From Phormidium tenue FACHB-1052 (GTDB lineage: Bacteria > Cyanobacteriota > Cyanobacteriia > Phormidesmidales > Phormidesmidaceae), in NCBI RefSeq assembly GCF_014696675.1, contig NZ_JACJQN010000004.1:62001-126000 (forward strand): a stretch of 64,000 bases of DNA, given 5' to 3'. A program made the translations under genes and the position numbers. Below, piece by piece: positions 17,674 to 26,332 of this stretch. Position 1 is the first letter of the stretch, and every line of letters begins with the position of its first letter. Below the pieces are notes generated by a model, which was not told the origin of the DNA, made no database searches, and saw only the letters and a program-made list of their open reading frames with translations.

Positions 17674-18420
17674 TTGGAGAGCGTTAACTTAGTCGATTTT
17701 CATTGTCATCTTGATTTGTTCCCAAATCACTTGGAACTACTAAGAGAGTGCGAGGAGCTTGGCATCAAGACTCTAACTGTCACAAATGCTCCAAGGGTTT
17801 GGAGGCAAAATCAACTTTTCGCAAAAGATTGCCAGCATGTAAGAGTCGCATTGGGCTTACATCCCCAGTTAGCTCATGCCTATGCAAGCGAATTATATCT
17901 CTTCGAGAAGTATTTGCCTGAAGCCAGGTACATTGGGGAAGTTGGTCTCGATGGTGCTCCAGAATATGCTGATTCCTTGGACATTCAGCGCAAAGTATTC
18001 CGAAAGATTTTAGACCTCAGTGCTCAATCCGGAGGGAAAGTATTAACCATACATAGTCGTCGAGCAGCCCGTGAAGTCATTGAATTAATCGGAACTCACT
18101 TGCCTCCTTCCAAAGGGAAAACCGTTCTACATTGGTTTACAGGCTCCACGAAAGAGGCGTTACTTGCAGTTGAGACAGGATGCTACTTCTCCGTTAACAT
18201 CAAAATGCTCACTTCTCCCCAGAAAATAAAGCTAATTGAGCTGATACCTCAAGATAAGATTCTGACGGAATCAGACGGGCCTTTTATCAAGACTGGAAAA
18301 TCGATCATGTCCCCCAAGGATATCGGAAAAGCAATAGAGAAGTTGGCTTCTATTTGGTCTATGGATGAGACTTCAGCTGCAATCATTGTAAGAAATAATC
18401 TTAAAAAACTCCTTTCATAG
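17674..18420 (+). CDS. qatD: QatD, TatD-like metal-dependent hydrolase of a Qat defence system
   Basis: 248 residues, starting with TTG at 17674. TatD amidohydrolase signatures are visible: the metal pair H10/H12 in DFHCHLD, ALGLHPQ, GEVGLDG, TIHSRRA, LHWFTG and ESDGPF. In known Qat systems the order is qatA-qatB-qatC-qatD on one strand, and QatD is a predicted DNase. Here qatD is on the opposite strand, tail to tail with qatC (17 bases apart), and follows a DUF1016 nuclease gene. All metal-binding residues appear intact, so the inversion does not look like decay. Confidence 0.85.
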   Translation: MESVNLVDFHCHLDLFPNHLELLRECEELGIKTLTVTNAPRVWRQNQLFAKDCQHVRVALGLHPQLAHAYASELYLFEKYLPEARYIGEVGLDGAPEYADSLDIQRKVFRKILDLSAQSGGKVLTIHSRRAAREVIELIGTHLPPSKGKTVLHWFTGSTKEALLAVETGCYFSVNIKMLTSPQKIKLIELIPQDKILTESDGPFIKTGKSIMSPKDIGKAIEKLASIWSMDETSAAIIVRNNLKKLLS

Positions 18421-18437
18421 TGCCACTGCTTAAGAGA

Positions 18438-19757
18438 TCAAGAGAGTGTCGGCTCCAGAAAATTACGTACTTCATCCATGCCTCGTGAATACATCGCAAC
18501 ATACTCTTGAATATCTTCCGGTGGTAAAGGCCCCGATTCCAAGACATCGAATAGAGAGACTTTCGAGTTAAGCGTTCTGTAACGCTCAACTGCTATCTGA
18601 AAAGCACGAAAATCCCTTCCTCGGTCAGTATCATAAGCTGGTTCTTCGGTAAGGATATCAATATTGTAATTGTTGTTATCTAGTCCAACAGCTGCTAGTG
18701 AGGCTCGACGAATAATGCAGGGAACGCAGTAACCACAGTGGTTTCCCGGTTGCTTGCCGAGATAGCGCCCGCTTTCTGGATGGGAACAAGACATTGTAAG
18801 TGATACCATTTTTTTCAACACTTCAGGATTGCGAACCTGCTCGAACATTTCTCCTTTAGTCTGAAATCGATATGGTAACTCTACGAAACTAGGAAGGCTA
18901 ATAGAGCCAAGAAATTTTCGGTAAAGATCAATAAAGTAGGGATGAGTTGTTCGAGTGCTAAGGCTTCCCATTCGAGCACTAGTGAGCGGAATATTTAATG
19001 AGATTAAGCCATTTTCCGCAGCAATGAGAGGCACCTTGTCTGAGAATAAGCTAGCTACAAATGTACCCAGCATAAGAAATAGTATTGAGCGTGATCGCAT
19101 GGATGGCTCACCCGAACCAGTTTGTTTTTTGGGTGGCTGTACATAAAAACTGTAAGAGGTAATGAGACCGCTGTATTCATTCTCTAGTGCTCTCAAAACA
19201 TTATCTTGAAATGACTTTGTCATTCCAGCACCGTAGTGACTAATAAAAGCCACATTTTTACCTTCTTCTAGGAGGTCAATTGCTCCAACAAGGGAATCAA
19301 GCCCACCGGAGAGAAGACTAACAACATCTACTGTGGGAGCATTCGAGCTAGCTACATACCATTTCTCATAACACTCATATTGCCTGAAGCGAAAATCCCA
19401 GTGATCCCCGGTCAAGAACCCCAGCATTTCTTGAGCTAGTTCTCGGCTTCTTGTCCACACATCTAAATTTGCTACCGGCAGGTGAACTACCAAATCACGG
19501 GTCCAGCGATCTTCGCTTAGGGATCGGGAAATCTTAAGATCAGCCGTATAGATAGCAATTGCGAAGTTTACCAAGTCAACTGCTAAAGATGATGGATTCA
19601 AAGATGCTCGCTTTTCGACTTCTTTAAAAAGATTGTTTCTGATCGAAAAGGTGTCTCCGGGGTTATCAATTGAAACTAAGACCCGTGGTTCATCCGAGGC
19701 TACCGTTGGAGTATAAAAATCCGCAGCCCCTATTTTTACTATCAGATGCCAACTCAT
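18438..19757 (-). CDS. qatC: QatC, QueC-like protein of a Qat defence system
   Basis: About 439 residues. The C-terminal two thirds resemble QueC (7-cyano-7-deazaguanine synthase): a PP-loop SGGLDS at residues 150-155, and a zinc cluster in CSHPESGRY plus CGYCVPC near residue 350. The N-terminal domain is specific to Qat-type proteins. QatC is expected to make or use a deazaguanine-like modification, on DNA or on QatB, as part of phage defence. I start at ATG 19757, which overlaps the qatB stop by four bases (ATGA); the frame is open further up, but that part lies inside qatB. Confidence 0.88.
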   Translation of the reverse strand: MSWHLIVKIGAADFYTPTVASDEPRVLVSIDNPGDTFSIRNNLFKEVEKRASLNPSSLAVDLVNFAIAIYTADLKISRSLSEDRWTRDLVVHLPVANLDVWTRSRELAQEMLGFLTGDHWDFRFRQYECYEKWYVASSNAPTVDVVSLLSGGLDSLVGAIDLLEEGKNVAFISHYGAGMTKSFQDNVLRALENEYSGLITSYSFYVQPPKKQTGSGEPSMRSRSILFLMLGTFVASLFSDKVPLIAAENGLISLNIPLTSARMGSLSTRTTHPYFIDLYRKFLGSISLPSFVELPYRFQTKGEMFEQVRNPEVLKKMVSLTMSCSHPESGRYLGKQPGNHCGYCVPCIIRRASLAAVGLDNNNYNIDILTEEPAYDTDRGRDFRAFQIAVERYRTLNSKVSLFDVLESGPLPPEDIQEYVAMYSRGMDEVRNFLEPTLS

Positions 19758-20647
19758 TGGCCCTCCTCCAGAATCGTATATGCTTCCGTAAATATTTTTT
19801 CGATAAATTGCTGACCCGCTTGCCCGTTCCAATCCATACTCAAGACATCAATACCTTGCATATCCAGTTCCACGCATTCCTGGATATACACTCGCATATT
19901 TCGCTCATATCGAACTGCCACGCTCGCAGAGATGGCTTTCCTTTCAAGAACAATTTCCAATTCAGCTAACCAACGATGATAGATGTAGCTACTCACTGAT
20001 GCTTCGAGAGCTTGGATAATCTCCGGAGTTCCCATCTGGTCAAGTTTAGTGAGATCGCCATCGGCAAGAAGAACTTGCTCATATAGCACCTCAAGAGCAT
20101 CATTAATTGCCTTACGAGCGATCGCTTCCTCTCTGGAAGAACCGGCTGGAGCAAGAGCGTTGGAGATTGCTGTAAAAATTGACTCGGAATCTTTTCCAAT
20201 AAAAGTTGACAACCCAAAGCTTTGAAGCGCTTCGTTGAATCCTCGCGAACCAACGCTCGCTAAAAACTGCCCCAAACGAGTAGTGGAAGCTCTACCGGCA
20301 CGGGACGTGTTGGTGGCTCGTCTCGCACCGCCTAAAGCGTTAAGATATTTGCGCCCAGACCCTGCTAACGAGCTCCTACTTCCACCGCTGGTTATCGTTT
20401 TCCCTAAACTGACTTTCGCTGAACGCCAGCTATTACCTGGTATTGCCTGAGGGGGTTCTGTAGATGAAGAAGGCTCTTCAACCGGTGGATTTCCTGGAGA
20501 AGATTGATCTTCAGCGGGTTGGTTTGGTAAGGAACCATCTGGTGATTCGGGTGACGGCTCCGCTCCATTACCGACATCTGGAAATGCCCAGGGCGGCAGA
20601 AGAGGTGTCCTGTCTTTCGGTCCATCATAGGATTTTGATGTTCCCAC
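19754..20647 (-). CDS. qatB: QatB, Qat defence system component of unknown function
   Basis: 297 residues. It begins GTSKSYDGPKDRTPLLPPWA, the N-terminal signature I associate with QatB proteins, then a Pro/Ser-rich low-complexity segment (about residues 28-75), a Gly/Ser/Arg-rich stretch (75-120) and a helical C-terminal domain with a conserved-looking end (FIEKIFTEAYTILEEG). The biochemical role is not established in the literature I know. It lies 16 bases after qatA and is translationally coupled to qatC. Confidence 0.87.
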   Translation of the reverse strand: MGTSKSYDGPKDRTPLLPPWAFPDVGNGAEPSPESPDGSLPNQPAEDQSSPGNPPVEEPSSSTEPPQAIPGNSWRSAKVSLGKTITSGGSRSSLAGSGRKYLNALGGARRATNTSRAGRASTTRLGQFLASVGSRGFNEALQSFGLSTFIGKDSESIFTAISNALAPAGSSREEAIARKAINDALEVLYEQVLLADGDLTKLDQMGTPEIIQALEASVSSYIYHRWLAELEIVLERKAISASVAVRYERNMRVYIQECVELDMQGIDVLSMDWNGQAGQQFIEKIFTEAYTILEEGQ

Positions 20648-20663
20648 ACCCTACTCCTGTGAA

Positions 20664-22655
20664 CTAGAGTTTCTTTAGTCTATTTGCGGAAGCCACCTTT
20701 ACTTGAGATGAACCGGTACTATTCGCCCACTGTTGAAATAGCTCCTTCACTGGCTCCAGAATTCCTTGCTCTTTTCCAAGCTTTTCGAGGCGTAGAACGA
20801 TAGCTGCTGGTAAAGATGTTTCTGGATATCCTTTAACGAATGCTACAAATTGATGGAATAGCTCAGGTCGATAACTTACCCAGTCGCAGATTCGATTAAA
20901 TGCTGAAGACTCATCTCCTAAATCTTCTTCTTCTCGTGCTCTTTCAGAAAGAGCTTGGAACACAGCAGCAGCATCTACTGGACTCAATTCTCCTACTTTT
21001 TTCAAAGAATTATTCCGAGCAGCTTCGCTGCTCTGAAATAGACTGCTTAGCATCTCCTGTGCCTGCGGTGTCATTCTTTGTAAAGCAGCATTGAGTGCAC
21101 CTTGGAGTGTATCACGAGAAAAGAAGAAGTAAGGTTGAAGATCTTCATTCGCTAATATGGGTTCACTTTCAAGCCACTCCTTCATCCAGGTATCGGAAAT
21201 CCAGGCCGAAATAGACGACTCTATTTTTCCTGCTGGACTATCACCGGACACTTCTGCTTTTTGCGAAAGTCGTTTCTTACCTTTCGACTCCAAACCACTG
21301 GAATCGATACTATCCTCTGGCAGCTCATCGTCAACAGCCTCAGTGACCCTTGAAGGATTTACTTTCAACTCACCTAGGGATATTTCTTTGGGACGCCCTT
21401 GCTGTGATGCTTGCAGCTCAGCAATCTGCTTAAAAAACTGCGGACTGAAATATTCTAGAAGCATCAACTTGGCAAGCACACGCTGCTTCAAATCAATATT
21501 TTTAGCTTTAGCCATCTCGACACGCATCATTAGCTTGTTCAGGAAGCGTTTACACTGGCGTGGGTTGCCGTTTAAGCCAACTACCAATACTGGTGCTATC
21601 CGCTGCGCAATGATTAGGTCTTCTGCAAGTTCCTCAGGTATTTGCCCTTCAAGGATTTGTTGCGCTATCCCATAATTGAATCGAATGTCTAAGAGCGAGT
21701 TGTTGCTGCTATTAGCAATACAACTCTGAGCTTTTTGAAACGCTTCTGAATCTCTGGTGTTTGTCTTTTCAAAAAAGAGAAGATTGATGTAAGTTTCAAG
21801 TTCTGCTCGGCCTAGAGAAGGAATGCGAATATCAAACTGAATTAGTTTTTCTAGATAATCGCGCCCAACCTCTGCTCGCTCACCTGGCAACTCAGGAAAT
21901 CGCCGCCGAACTGCATATTTTACGAGACGTTCATCAGCACCAAGTATAAAGGCTGTATGAGGGACAAAAAGGAACAGTTTTATCGCTTCCAGCGTTTCAA
22001 TAATGGTATCTGGATTACAGCGATCAAGATCATCAATGATGACAACTAATGTCTTAATCTTTGTTTCCTTTAGCAACTCCCCAAAGTCTTTTCGAAATTC
22101 GCGGATCCCTCGTCGTAAACTCTGGTTGGGATCTTCTTTCAAGAATTTATCAAAATCGATCTCATCTACATCAACTTCCTTTGCCTTTTCCGCCAGTTTT
22201 CCGGCAATTTGTACGGCATCCATTGTGCCAATGATACCTAATCCTGCCAGGCCACCACTCGCATAAGCTATGCTAGCCTTGACTCCTAACTTTGTGACCG
22301 AGCCAAGCACCTGCATGAAATTGATTCGATTCATCAAGTTAACTACGAGATGCTTAGCTTCAGGGGCAAGAGTTCGCTTCGCTACAATCTCATCAAGGAT
22401 GGTTCCCATAAGGGCCGTTTTGGCGTCCTCGTAGCTCTCAAAAAGCCATCCTGTGAATGGAATAACCAAAATACCTTCATCTTTTTCCAGTTGAGCTTGC
22501 GTCATTTTTATGAGGCTTGATTTTCCGCTGCCCCAGTCGCCATAGACACCTATTGTGGCTGGAAGTAGAGATTGGTTGCCAACAATCGAAGTGATTGCAC
22601 TCGTGAGGTAATCAAAACCTAAAAGATCAACATCAGATTCGTTATCAGACCACAT
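20664..22655 (-). CDS. qatA: QatA, KAP-family P-loop NTPase of a Qat defence system
   Basis: 663 residues. A KAP-type Walker A (GDWGSGKSS, residues 39-47) is followed by a hydrophobic helical insert (about 110-150), which is typical of KAP NTPases and may touch the membrane, and a Walker B (VVIIDDLDRCNPDTI, about residue 210). FILGADERLVKYAVRRRFPE is a further family feature. The C-terminal 300 residues are helical with a charged linker. Probably the sensor or motor of Qat. The ribosome-binding site is weak; the start is the first ATG after the upstream interrupted gene. Confidence 0.9.
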   Translation of the reverse strand: MWSDNESDVDLLGFDYLTSAITSIVGNQSLLPATIGVYGDWGSGKSSLIKMTQAQLEKDEGILVIPFTGWLFESYEDAKTALMGTILDEIVAKRTLAPEAKHLVVNLMNRINFMQVLGSVTKLGVKASIAYASGGLAGLGIIGTMDAVQIAGKLAEKAKEVDVDEIDFDKFLKEDPNQSLRRGIREFRKDFGELLKETKIKTLVVIIDDLDRCNPDTIIETLEAIKLFLFVPHTAFILGADERLVKYAVRRRFPELPGERAEVGRDYLEKLIQFDIRIPSLGRAELETYINLLFFEKTNTRDSEAFQKAQSCIANSSNNSLLDIRFNYGIAQQILEGQIPEELAEDLIIAQRIAPVLVVGLNGNPRQCKRFLNKLMMRVEMAKAKNIDLKQRVLAKLMLLEYFSPQFFKQIAELQASQQGRPKEISLGELKVNPSRVTEAVDDELPEDSIDSSGLESKGKKRLSQKAEVSGDSPAGKIESSISAWISDTWMKEWLESEPILANEDLQPYFFFSRDTLQGALNAALQRMTPQAQEMLSSLFQSSEAARNNSLKKVGELSPVDAAAVFQALSERAREEEDLGDESSAFNRICDWVSYRPELFHQFVAFVKGYPETSLPAAIVLRLEKLGKEQGILEPVKELFQQWANSTGSSQVKVASANRLKKL

Positions 22656-22672
22656 ATATTTTCGCCATTTAT

Positions 22673-23167
22673 TTAGTGAGAGGGAGATCGAAGAGTATTG
22701 ATTGCAATATCGGCATCAAGATCGTTGTTGTAGCGAATATCGAAACCATTCACTCGCTTTTGAGCGTTAATGTACCCATCGAGTTTCTCATCAAGGGTTT
22801 CTATCTGTTCGATCCATTCGTCCTCAATGGTATCGGGCAACGAACCAAGCAGATCAAACAAAGCTTGACCTGTCTACCCTGACAGTCGCAGCAGGTCTTT
22901 GCAGAACAGATCTTTCATGCCTCGGGTGAGGTAGCTCTTTTCAAAGAACGACTTGCCCTCGTCGCTGGCGTCAATAACCTGAGCCAAGCTCTCAACCCCC
23001 CCAGCCACTTGGTGGTCCAAGGTGGACGAATAAATTTTGCAGGCGTCTTTAACCGTCTTCAACATGCTAACTGCTCTCTTTTGGTATCGCGCGTGCGTCG
23101 AGTGCCCATCCCACTGGATGTTACAGTACCCAGAAATTCTCTCAGGGCTCGCTAGATATACGGACAT
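22673..23167 (-). pseudogene. Hypothetical gene with one in-frame amber codon, upstream of qatA
   Basis: Two open segments, 22874-23167 and 22673-22861, are in the same frame and are separated only by a TAG at 22874-22876. Reading through gives about 164 residues: the first part ends KDLLRLSG, then the stop, then TGQALFDLLGSLPD and an acidic helical tail. No frameshift is needed, so the two are one gene with a premature stop, a readthrough signal, or a sequencing error. I do not recognise the family. It lies 17 bases upstream of qatA on the same strand, so it may once have been the first gene of that operon. Confidence 0.6.
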
Positions 23168-23308
23168 TTTTTACAGTTGCTAGGGCACAATTGGTAGAAG
23201 CCTCATTTAGTAATGCGAGCCCACTCTGAATAGAGATGAGCTCCATTTGCCGCAAGGGAAAAATATTTCTCAGCTTAGATTCAGATTAGAAGAAAGCAAC
23301 TATCCTCG

Positions 23309-23611
23309 CTACCTCTTCTTATTCTGCGCCCCCAGATACGCCTCAATCCTCCTCAAATGCACCTCCGGACTTCCCCGGTTAGCCACCCAATCACAGAGCA
23401 ACTCGACGTTGTAGAGAATCATGCGTCGGCCTGAGTTGGTGTAGACCCAGTGGATCCCTTCGATTAGGTATCCTTGTTTCAGGCGGTAGTTCTTGAGGCA
23501 TGAAGACGATAGCCCGATGAGCCTCACGGCATCAGCGGTCTTAACCCAAACCGGAGAGACTGGAGCCGATTGCTTGGTAGTTGTCCGTGCACCATTGTGG
23601 CGGGTGCCCAT
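23309..23611 (-). CDS. Small excisionase/MerR-like DNA-binding protein
   Basis: 100 residues. After a basic tail the core WVKTADAVRLIGLSSSCLKNYRLKQGYLI fits a winged helix-turn-helix of the excisionase/MerR-like class, followed by a wing (HWVYTNSGRRMILYNVELLCDW). Such small proteins act as recombination directionality factors or as repressors on mobile elements. No integrase is adjacent, so its partner is unclear. The ribosome-binding site region upstream (GGAGAAG) supports this start. Confidence 0.7.
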   Translation of the reverse strand: MGTRHNGARTTTKQSAPVSPVWVKTADAVRLIGLSSSCLKNYRLKQGYLIEGIHWVYTNSGRRMILYNVELLCDWVANRGSPEVHLRRIEAYLGAQNKKR

Positions 23612-23693
23612 AACGGTCTTCTCCCGTTAGAAAACAGTTGAGGTGAAGAAGAGCGGAAGAGGATATATCTCAATCCTCTTCCAGAGGATGAGG

Positions 23694-24884
23694 CTACTTG
23701 CTGTTGTTCATTTCAATGAGTGGCAAAGCACTTAGGCCCGTCGCCGCCCCAGTGCCTTGTCCAACACCCAACAACTGGCGGTATTGGCGAGTGATCCTTC
23801 GAGCGCGTGCATTAAATCGTTTCGTTTCAATGCGTGCTCTTCGGTACGCTCGATTGAATCGCCACTGTGCCCTGTCTAGTTGAAGCTCAAGCCGCTCGAT
23901 CTGGGCGCTATAGCTAGCAATTTGTAGCCTCGTTAAATCGAGCAAATCCTCCGTTGTCAGAGATGAGAGAGAACCTACACCGTTCTTAATCTCTTCCTCT
24001 TTCATCTCTGTCCATAGAGTAAGCGCGGCTTCCTCCCATCCCAAAGCGACTCCCAGCCCCAGGTTTGTTGCTGAAAATAATCCAGCACCAAGCATTGCTC
24101 CTACAGCAGCGATAGCATTACCGGTCCCTCCGCCAAGGGAGCTATTAAAGATTGTGAGGAGTCCTGGCAATGCAAAACCTGTCTCAGCCACAAACAGCAC
24201 ACCGAGCGAGCTGATTAAAGCCCCCGAAAAAACTGAGTACAGTTTGCTATTCCGTGCATGGGCAAGAAAACGTTGCTCAGAAAAGACCGCAATTTGGCTT
24301 TTTGCTCCTATAGATACTGACATAGCAGAAAGAGCGAATATCGCAGCAATAATGGGATTTTCACCGAGCCGAAATACATCAAGCTCAAACAATTCGCACA
24401 ATCCCAGGAAAACAAGAACAGAGAGGCCGCACGAGAGCCACGTTGAGAGATTTGTTAGGGAATCGAGCTTATGCTGTCGCCGCTCAAGCTCTGTCTTAGG
24501 ATGCCTCCTCTTAAAAGGTGAATATGAGCCTTCTTCAAAAAGCCCTTCTCGCATCTGCTCAAACTCAGAAGTGAGCTGCTCTCCGCGATCCTGCAATCGC
24601 TCTATCTCGCCTTCTAGCCACTTCACATTCTCATTCTCATTGTTCACTATGGCCGTAGCGCTATGGACTTGGTGATACCACCGTGAGAACTCCGCTGGAA
24701 AATAGGCTTTGAGGAATTCAGCGAACGGACGTGTGTGTACGTCATCAAACAGGTTCTCTGCCTTAAAGGTTCCATATCCCCAAGGTGTGGCAGGGAGGCG
24801 CTCTAACAGTGCACTTAAGAATTCAATGAACGGTTCAATCATTCTCCAATAAAGTTTGTTGAGAAGTGTTTGCTTGCGTTTCAT
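23694..24884 (-). CDS. Membrane protein with coiled coils, paired with a VWA-like protein
   Basis: 396 residues, family not recognised. An N-terminal amphipathic region is followed by a coiled coil (about 85-125), four hydrophobic helices (about 146-166, 180-200, 215-240 and 260-285), and a second long basic coiled coil (about 310-380) with a high Arg content. It overlaps the upstream VWA-like gene by four bases (ATGA), so the two are made together and probably form a complex at the inner membrane. Its place in the transfer block suggests a conjugation accessory role, but a defence role is equally possible. Confidence 0.65.
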   Translation of the reverse strand: MKRKQTLLNKLYWRMIEPFIEFLSALLERLPATPWGYGTFKAENLFDDVHTRPFAEFLKAYFPAEFSRWYHQVHSATAIVNNENENVKWLEGEIERLQDRGEQLTSEFEQMREGLFEEGSYSPFKRRHPKTELERRQHKLDSLTNLSTWLSCGLSVLVFLGLCELFELDVFRLGENPIIAAIFALSAMSVSIGAKSQIAVFSEQRFLAHARNSKLYSVFSGALISSLGVLFVAETGFALPGLLTIFNSSLGGGTGNAIAAVGAMLGAGLFSATNLGLGVALGWEEAALTLWTEMKEEEIKNGVGSLSSLTTEDLLDLTRLQIASYSAQIERLELQLDRAQWRFNRAYRRARIETKRFNARARRITRQYRQLLGVGQGTGAATGLSALPLIEMNNSK

Positions 24885-25507
24885 TGTTGCTCCTCTCCTA
24901 GATCATGAATAATTTCCTGTAGCTCGCTGGGTAGCGTCCCTGAAAACTCAATGTGCTCTTGAATCGGGTTAAATGAGCTGGATAGTTTCAGGCTGGTATT
25001 GGCCTCAAGCCCAACGATGTAGAGCTTGAAATTGTTGTAACCAGTGAGCGCACGTATCTCAGATTCGAGACTTGGTAGCTGCATCTCGTCGTCTAAGCCC
25101 TGGCTCAAAACGACAGTATGGAGTGCCTCTTCAGACTTGGTTTTCTCTGCGGCAAGCAGCTCGGTTCGGTGAATTGCTTGAACAAACGCTTGAGAACCAG
25201 CGTTTGTCAAAATTAAGCTGCTATAGACTTCTTCAATTGCCTTTTTACTCATTCGATCTGAGTAGCGGTTAGACAATCCATCACCGTACATCACATCAAC
25301 AATAAGCCCGTGGTATCTTGGCATCTTCTGGTAAAGCTTCTCTAGGAATACCTGGCCGTATTGCAGTTCTTCCTGAGTGCTGCAATCTATGACGACGTAC
25401 AACGTCGTGGTCATAAGTAGATCTGCTTTCTTCTGATTAGAGATCTGCGCTAGAAGCGCTACTGCTAGGATGCCGACGCCAAAAGCGGCAGCGATGCTAT
25501 TGTTCAT
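24881..25507 (-). CDS. Membrane-anchored VWA-like domain protein
   Basis: 208 residues. One N-terminal membrane helix (IAAAFGVGILAVALLAQ) then a domain whose order of strands resembles von Willebrand factor A folds: LYVVIDCSTQ (a MIDAS-like D-x-S, incomplete), TVVLSQGLDDE (like the VxxTDGxDN strand), and LYIVGLEA. The metal site seems partly degenerate. It would face the periplasm or cytoplasm depending on topology, which I cannot fix. It is translationally coupled to the coiled-coil membrane protein. The VWA assignment is a fold guess from motif order. Confidence 0.6.
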   Translation of the reverse strand: MNNSIAAAFGVGILAVALLAQISNQKKADLLMTTTLYVVIDCSTQEELQYGQVFLEKLYQKMPRYHGLIVDVMYGDGLSNRYSDRMSKKAIEEVYSSLILTNAGSQAFVQAIHRTELLAAEKTKSEEALHTVVLSQGLDDEMQLPSLESEIRALTGYNNFKLYIVGLEANTSLKLSSSFNPIQEHIEFSGTLPSELQEIIHDLGEEQQ

Positions 25508-25557
25508 GGAATCAACTCCGTTATGACTGTGTGAAACAGAATCCTTTTAGGACTGGG

Positions 25558-25920
25558 CTAAGGAGCCTCATCGTCGTCGTCGTCGTCGTCCTGGTAAATG
25601 CTACTAAGCAGTGTTTGCCGAGCCTCGTCGTCTGAAATATCTGCGAATGTGGCAAGCAACTTCACCATCAAGAAGTGGATGTCGTGTCGAAGATCCAATA
25701 TCTCCTCCGAGATGATGCCAATCTCTTCTTGAAGTCTTGTGATTGATGCTTGAATGTCGCTCTCTGCAAGCCCTGAGAGAAAGATTTCGCGTGCAAAGGA
25801 GTGCACGCTGGAGCAGCCAATCTCTTGGGCTCGACTTTTAAGATCGTTTTCCAAAGAGCTACTGATTCGAAAGCTAATGGTGATCGATGAATTTGTTTTT
25901 GCATGGTTGTAAGCGCCCAT
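25558..25920 (-). CDS. Ribbon-helix-helix relaxosome-type DNA-binding protein (TrwA/MobC-like)
   Basis: 120 residues. The N-terminal part SSITISFRISSSLENDLKSRAQEIGCSS has the strand-helix-helix pattern of RHH DNA-binding proteins; a coiled coil (about 60-90) and a poly-Asp tail (eight acidic residues near the C-terminus) follow. In MobF plasmids such as R388 an RHH protein (TrwA) binds oriT beside the coupling protein and relaxase genes. The next gene upstream here is the coupling protein, so I read this as the relaxosome accessory protein. The tail is encoded by tandem GAC/GAT codons and may vary by slippage. Confidence 0.65.
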   Translation of the reverse strand: MGAYNHAKTNSSITISFRISSSLENDLKSRAQEIGCSSVHSFAREIFLSGLAESDIQASITRLQEEIGIISEEILDLRHDIHFLMVKLLATFADISDDEARQTLLSSIYQDDDDDDDEAP

Positions 25921-26332
25921 AAGTATCCTAAATAGCCATGTACAGCCGTTTTCTTAACTCATTTGTATGCATTGCCTGATTGCCCGAATGCCAAGCGCAG
26001 CAAGGTTTTTGAGGGGCTCAGTCCGAACTATCAGGTGTCCGGAAATTTCTGGAAATATTGTTCAGAATTGTTCCGTGGATTGTCGCCTAAGAATGGTTTA
26101 CTGGAAGTACCTTAAGAGAAGGGAATTTCATGTTGAACGTAGCTTAGTGGAGGCAAGAATCTCATAGGTTAACAACTAGAAGCCTCAAGTTAGGGGAGTT
26201 AACTAAGTCAGTTAATTACCGCCCATATTTCCCCATCACTGTGCCCCGTTAGTGCCGCCAGAAAAGAGCTAATGAAGTCCCTAGTTCATTCTCGAAAGGT
26301 CTTCCAGCTTCCGATTCCCACGCATGATCAAT
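25921..26332. other. Gene-free stretch between RHH gene and coupling-protein gene
   Basis: 412 bases without a convincing gene. It is AT-rich and holds short repeats: GGAAATTTCTGGAAAT near 26041, and three GTTAAC/GTTAA units between 26167 and 26215. It could carry the RHH gene promoter and operator, or part of the transfer origin, because TrwA-type proteins bind next to their own gene. I see no nic-site consensus. Confidence 0.4.
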
